Positions 61,879-64,000 of a stretch of DNA of 64,000 nucleotides are shown here, piece after piece; position 1 is the first letter of the stretch; the number at the start of each line of letters is the position of its first letter. Source of the DNA: Candidatus Tyloplasma litorale (lineage in GTDB: Bacteria; Bacillota_I; Bacilli_A; Mycoplasmatales; Hepatoplasmataceae); the NCBI GenBank assembly GCA_027943885.1, contig AP027078.1, forward strand, positions 1 through 64,000. The letters are read 5' to 3'. The notes below the pieces were generated by a model. It did not search any database and was not told the origin of the DNA. It saw only the letters and a list, made by a program, of their open reading frames with translations. The position numbers were made by a program, and so were the translations under genes.

Positions 61879-63375
61879 ATGAAAATCGAAAGAACTGAAC
61901 AAGAAAAAATAAGAAGAGAAAAACTTTTAAAATTAAAAGAAATGGGACTTGATCCATATTTTACTTCATTTACACAAACAGTGACAATTAAAGAAATAAT
62001 AGAGCAATATAATGATTTTTCAAAAAAGGAATTAGAAGATAATCACACAAATAATTATTCTTTAGCTGGTAGAGTAATGATGATTAGAAATCAAGGAAAA
62101 GCAATGTTTTTACTTATTCAATCAAATGGTGATAAATTTCAATTCTATCTTAGAAAAGATGCTTTACCTAAGCATGATTGGGATGTTGCTAATTTACTAG
62201 ATATTGGTGATATTGTTGCTTCTAGTGGTAGAATAATGAAAACACAAACAGGTCAATTAACATTAAGATCTAATAGTTTTTCAATTTTAACAAAATCCTT
62301 AAGGCCATTACCTGAAAAATTTCATGGGTTAACAGATGTTGAAGAAAGAACAAGAAGAAGATATGTTGATTTAATAATGAATGGACAATCAAGAGAAACT
62401 TTTATAAAAAGAACAAAAATAGTTTCTTCAATTAGAAGATTATTAGATTCTAAAGGTTATTATGAAGTTGAAACTCCTATTTTACAAGCAACATTAGGTG
62501 GTGCAGCAGCGGCACCTTTCAAAACTCACCATAATGCTTTGGATATGGAATTCAAATTAAGAATTGCTACTGAACTTCCATTAAAAAGATTAATTGTTGG
62601 TGGTATTGATAGAGTTTATGAAATTGGTAGATTATTTAGAAATGAAGGGATTTCTATCAAACATAATCCAGAATTTACTTCTATAGAATTATATGAAGCA
62701 TATGCAGATATGCATAAAATGATGAAAATTACTGAAGAAATAATTTCAAATGCTTCGATAGAGGTTAATGGCACTACTGAAATACATTATCAAGGAAAAG
62801 AAATATCATTAAAAACACCTTTTAACTCTATTGAAATGATTGATTTAATTAAAGAAGTTACAGGTGTTGATTTTAATAAAGTGAAAACATTAGAACAAGC
62901 ACAAACTCTTGCTAAAAAACATAATATTGAATTAAAACCACATTACAACTCGATAGGTTATATTATTAATGAATTTTTTGAGGAAAAATGTGAAGAAACA
63001 ATTCTTCAACCTACTTTTGTTACAGGTTACCCTGTTGAGGTTTCTCCACTTGCTAAAAGAAGAAGAGATAATCCTAATATCACAGATAGATTTGAATTAT
63101 TTATTGATGGAAGAGAATATGCTAATGCTTTCTCAGAACTTAATGATGCAGATGATCAATACTCTAGATTTGAAGAGCAATTAAGAGAATCTAAACAAGG
63201 TAATGATGAAGCAACAGAAATGGATATTGATTATGTTGAAGCTCTTGAATATGGTCTTCCACCAACAGGTGGATTAGGGTTAGGTATTGATAGATTAGTT
63301 ATGTTATTAACTGATTCAAAATCTATTAGAGATGTTATTTTATTTCCACATCAAAGAAAAAAAGAGAATAATTAA
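61879..63375 (+). CDS. lysS: Lysyl-tRNA synthetase (class II)
   Basis: 498 aa. OB-fold anticodon domain first, then motif 2 FRNEGISIKHNPEFTSIELY and motif 3 GLPPTGGLGLGIDRLVMLLT. TATAAT at 61864-61869 is 9 nt before the ATG. No TGA inside. Confidence 0.97.
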   Translation: MKIERTEQEKIRREKLLKLKEMGLDPYFTSFTQTVTIKEIIEQYNDFSKKELEDNHTNNYSLAGRVMMIRNQGKAMFLLIQSNGDKFQFYLRKDALPKHDWDVANLLDIGDIVASSGRIMKTQTGQLTLRSNSFSILTKSLRPLPEKFHGLTDVEERTRRRYVDLIMNGQSRETFIKRTKIVSSIRRLLDSKGYYEVETPILQATLGGAAAAPFKTHHNALDMEFKLRIATELPLKRLIVGGIDRVYEIGRLFRNEGISIKHNPEFTSIELYEAYADMHKMMKITEEIISNASIEVNGTTEIHYQGKEISLKTPFNSIEMIDLIKEVTGVDFNKVKTLEQAQTLAKKHNIELKPHYNSIGYIINEFFEEKCEETILQPTFVTGYPVEVSPLAKRRRDNPNITDRFELFIDGREYANAFSELNDADDQYSRFEEQLRESKQGNDEATEMDIDYVEALEYGLPPTGGLGLGIDRLVMLLTDSKSIRDVILFPHQRKKENN

Positions 63376-63400
63376 AATTACTTTTATTAATTTAATATTT

Positions 63401-63433
63401 AAAATAACTCAAGTATAATTGAGTTATTTTTTT
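63401..63433 (+). terminator. Terminator of lysS
   Basis: AATAACTCAA-GTATAA-TTGAGTTATTTTTTT. The next promoter's TATAAT starts at its end (63433). Confidence 0.85.
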
Positions 63434-63444
63434 ATAATTAAATT

Positions 63445-64000
63445 ATGAATATAATTGAAGGAAATTATTTATCAAAATTAAATTTAAGAGATACACAAAA
63501 AGCAATGCAAATAATTGAATCAATGTTGATTGAAAAAATAAATGAAAAAATAGATTTTTCAATTGTAAGAGCTCCCATTATTTCAAGTAAAAAAATTATA
63601 ACTTCCTCTTCATCTTTTGAAATTGGAAGAAGTATAAATTTTGATAGTTCAAATGATAATGTAATTTATAATATTTTTAATAATTTTAGATATTGACTTG
63701 TTAATGCTTTGTATAAAATGGATATTAAAAATAATAATGGAATTGGAATAATATCTCATTTTATTAATCGTGATTCAGAAATAAAAAATACACAATCCTT
63801 AGAAAAAAGAGTTTTACTAATTGAATATAGATATGACAATAAGGATAATGCCTTTTCAAAAGCTTTGGATATTAAACAAAATTTAATTGCTGTAATAAGG
63901 GATATTGAAAAAAAATTAAAGCAAAATTTTCCAAAATTAAAAATTAAAATTCCATCAAAAATAATCACTAAGAAGAAGGAAAAAATTCATAATTTAAATA
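63445..64000 (+). CDS. asnA: Aspartate-ammonia ligase-like protein, cut by window end
   Basis: 185 codons visible, 3' end outside the window. LRDTQKAMQIIESMLIEKI, FSIVRAPI, RSINFDSSNDN, NALYKMDIKNNNGIGIISH and NRDSEIKNTQSLEKRVLLIE follow the AsnA alignment in order. The usual GLNDNLNG-E-(R)PV substrate segment is replaced by a Ser-rich stretch (SSSSFEIG), so activity is uncertain. TATAAT at 63433-63438 lies 6 nt before the ATG. Confidence 0.6.

Overview
The window is from the chromosome of a non-Acholeplasma mollicute (Mycoplasma/Spiroplasma/Entomoplasma/Hepatoplasma-like). It is extremely AT-rich, and almost every housekeeping gene reads through in-frame TGA codons at tryptophan positions, so UGA is Trp. 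All coordinates given here assume that code. The genus cannot be fixed from the sequence alone. The window starts 100 bases before dnaA, and a parS palindrome and DnaA-box-like sites lie within the first 10.6 kb, so this is the origin-proximal region.

Layout. 0.1-10.3 kb: dnaA and dnaN on +, and on - a pnuC-like gene, an unknown membrane protein, metG, rsmI, an unknown gene, tmk, recR, dnaX and the SRP RNA. 10.3-10.8 kb: gene-free, with DnaA-box-like sites. 10.8-17.6 kb: gyrB, gyrA, a membrane protein, serS. 17.7-26.5 kb: mostly membrane proteins (a second pnuC-like gene, a dicarboxylate/amino-acid symporter, an ABC-2-like permease) and two tandem glycosyltransferase-like paralogues. 26.5-31 kb: a CRISPR locus (below). 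31-36.3 kb: terC-like gene, 5'-3' exonuclease, mnmG, a small ORF, mnmE. 36.3-42.3 kb: BMP/nucleoside-type ABC importer with a candidate regulatory leader RNA. 42.5-44 kb: rpoE, fba, rpmE. 44.1-51.5 kb: F1Fo-ATP synthase operon with an unusual order. 51.5-56.7 kb: defence genes, namely a GmrSD-like protein and a restriction-modification pair whose methylase carries a (GA)15 tract. 56.7-64 kb: hprK, pth, tilS, hpt, ftsH, lysS and an asnA-like gene cut by the window end.

The most interesting part is 26.48-30.21 kb. On one strand, in order, it holds: (1) a small RNA gene with a promoter, a 12-bp 5' hairpin, a 19-nt perfect anti-repeat and a Rho-independent terminator, i.e. a tracrRNA; (2) a 754-aa protein that I cannot match to Cas9 or Cas12 (no RuvC or HNH pattern seen) but which carries a HEPN-type RNxxxH motif (R573-H578) and a degenerate second copy (R246-N247...K251); (3) a CRISPR array of 19 repeats of 36 bp and 18 spacers of exactly 30 bp; (4) a terminator. 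A DEDD-type nuclease gene resembling DUF2779 follows 56 bp later. No cas1, cas2 or cas9 is in the window. Known type VI (HEPN, Cas13) effectors do not use a tracrRNA, so a HEPN-motif single effector with a tracrRNA would be a new or poorly described class 2 arrangement. The RNA and array parts are read directly from sequence; the HEPN assignment is inference.

Across the window many first genes of transcription units have TATAAT only 6-10 nt before the start codon and no Shine-Dalgarno, which suggests frequent leaderless mRNAs, whereas many internal operon genes carry AGGAG-type sites.
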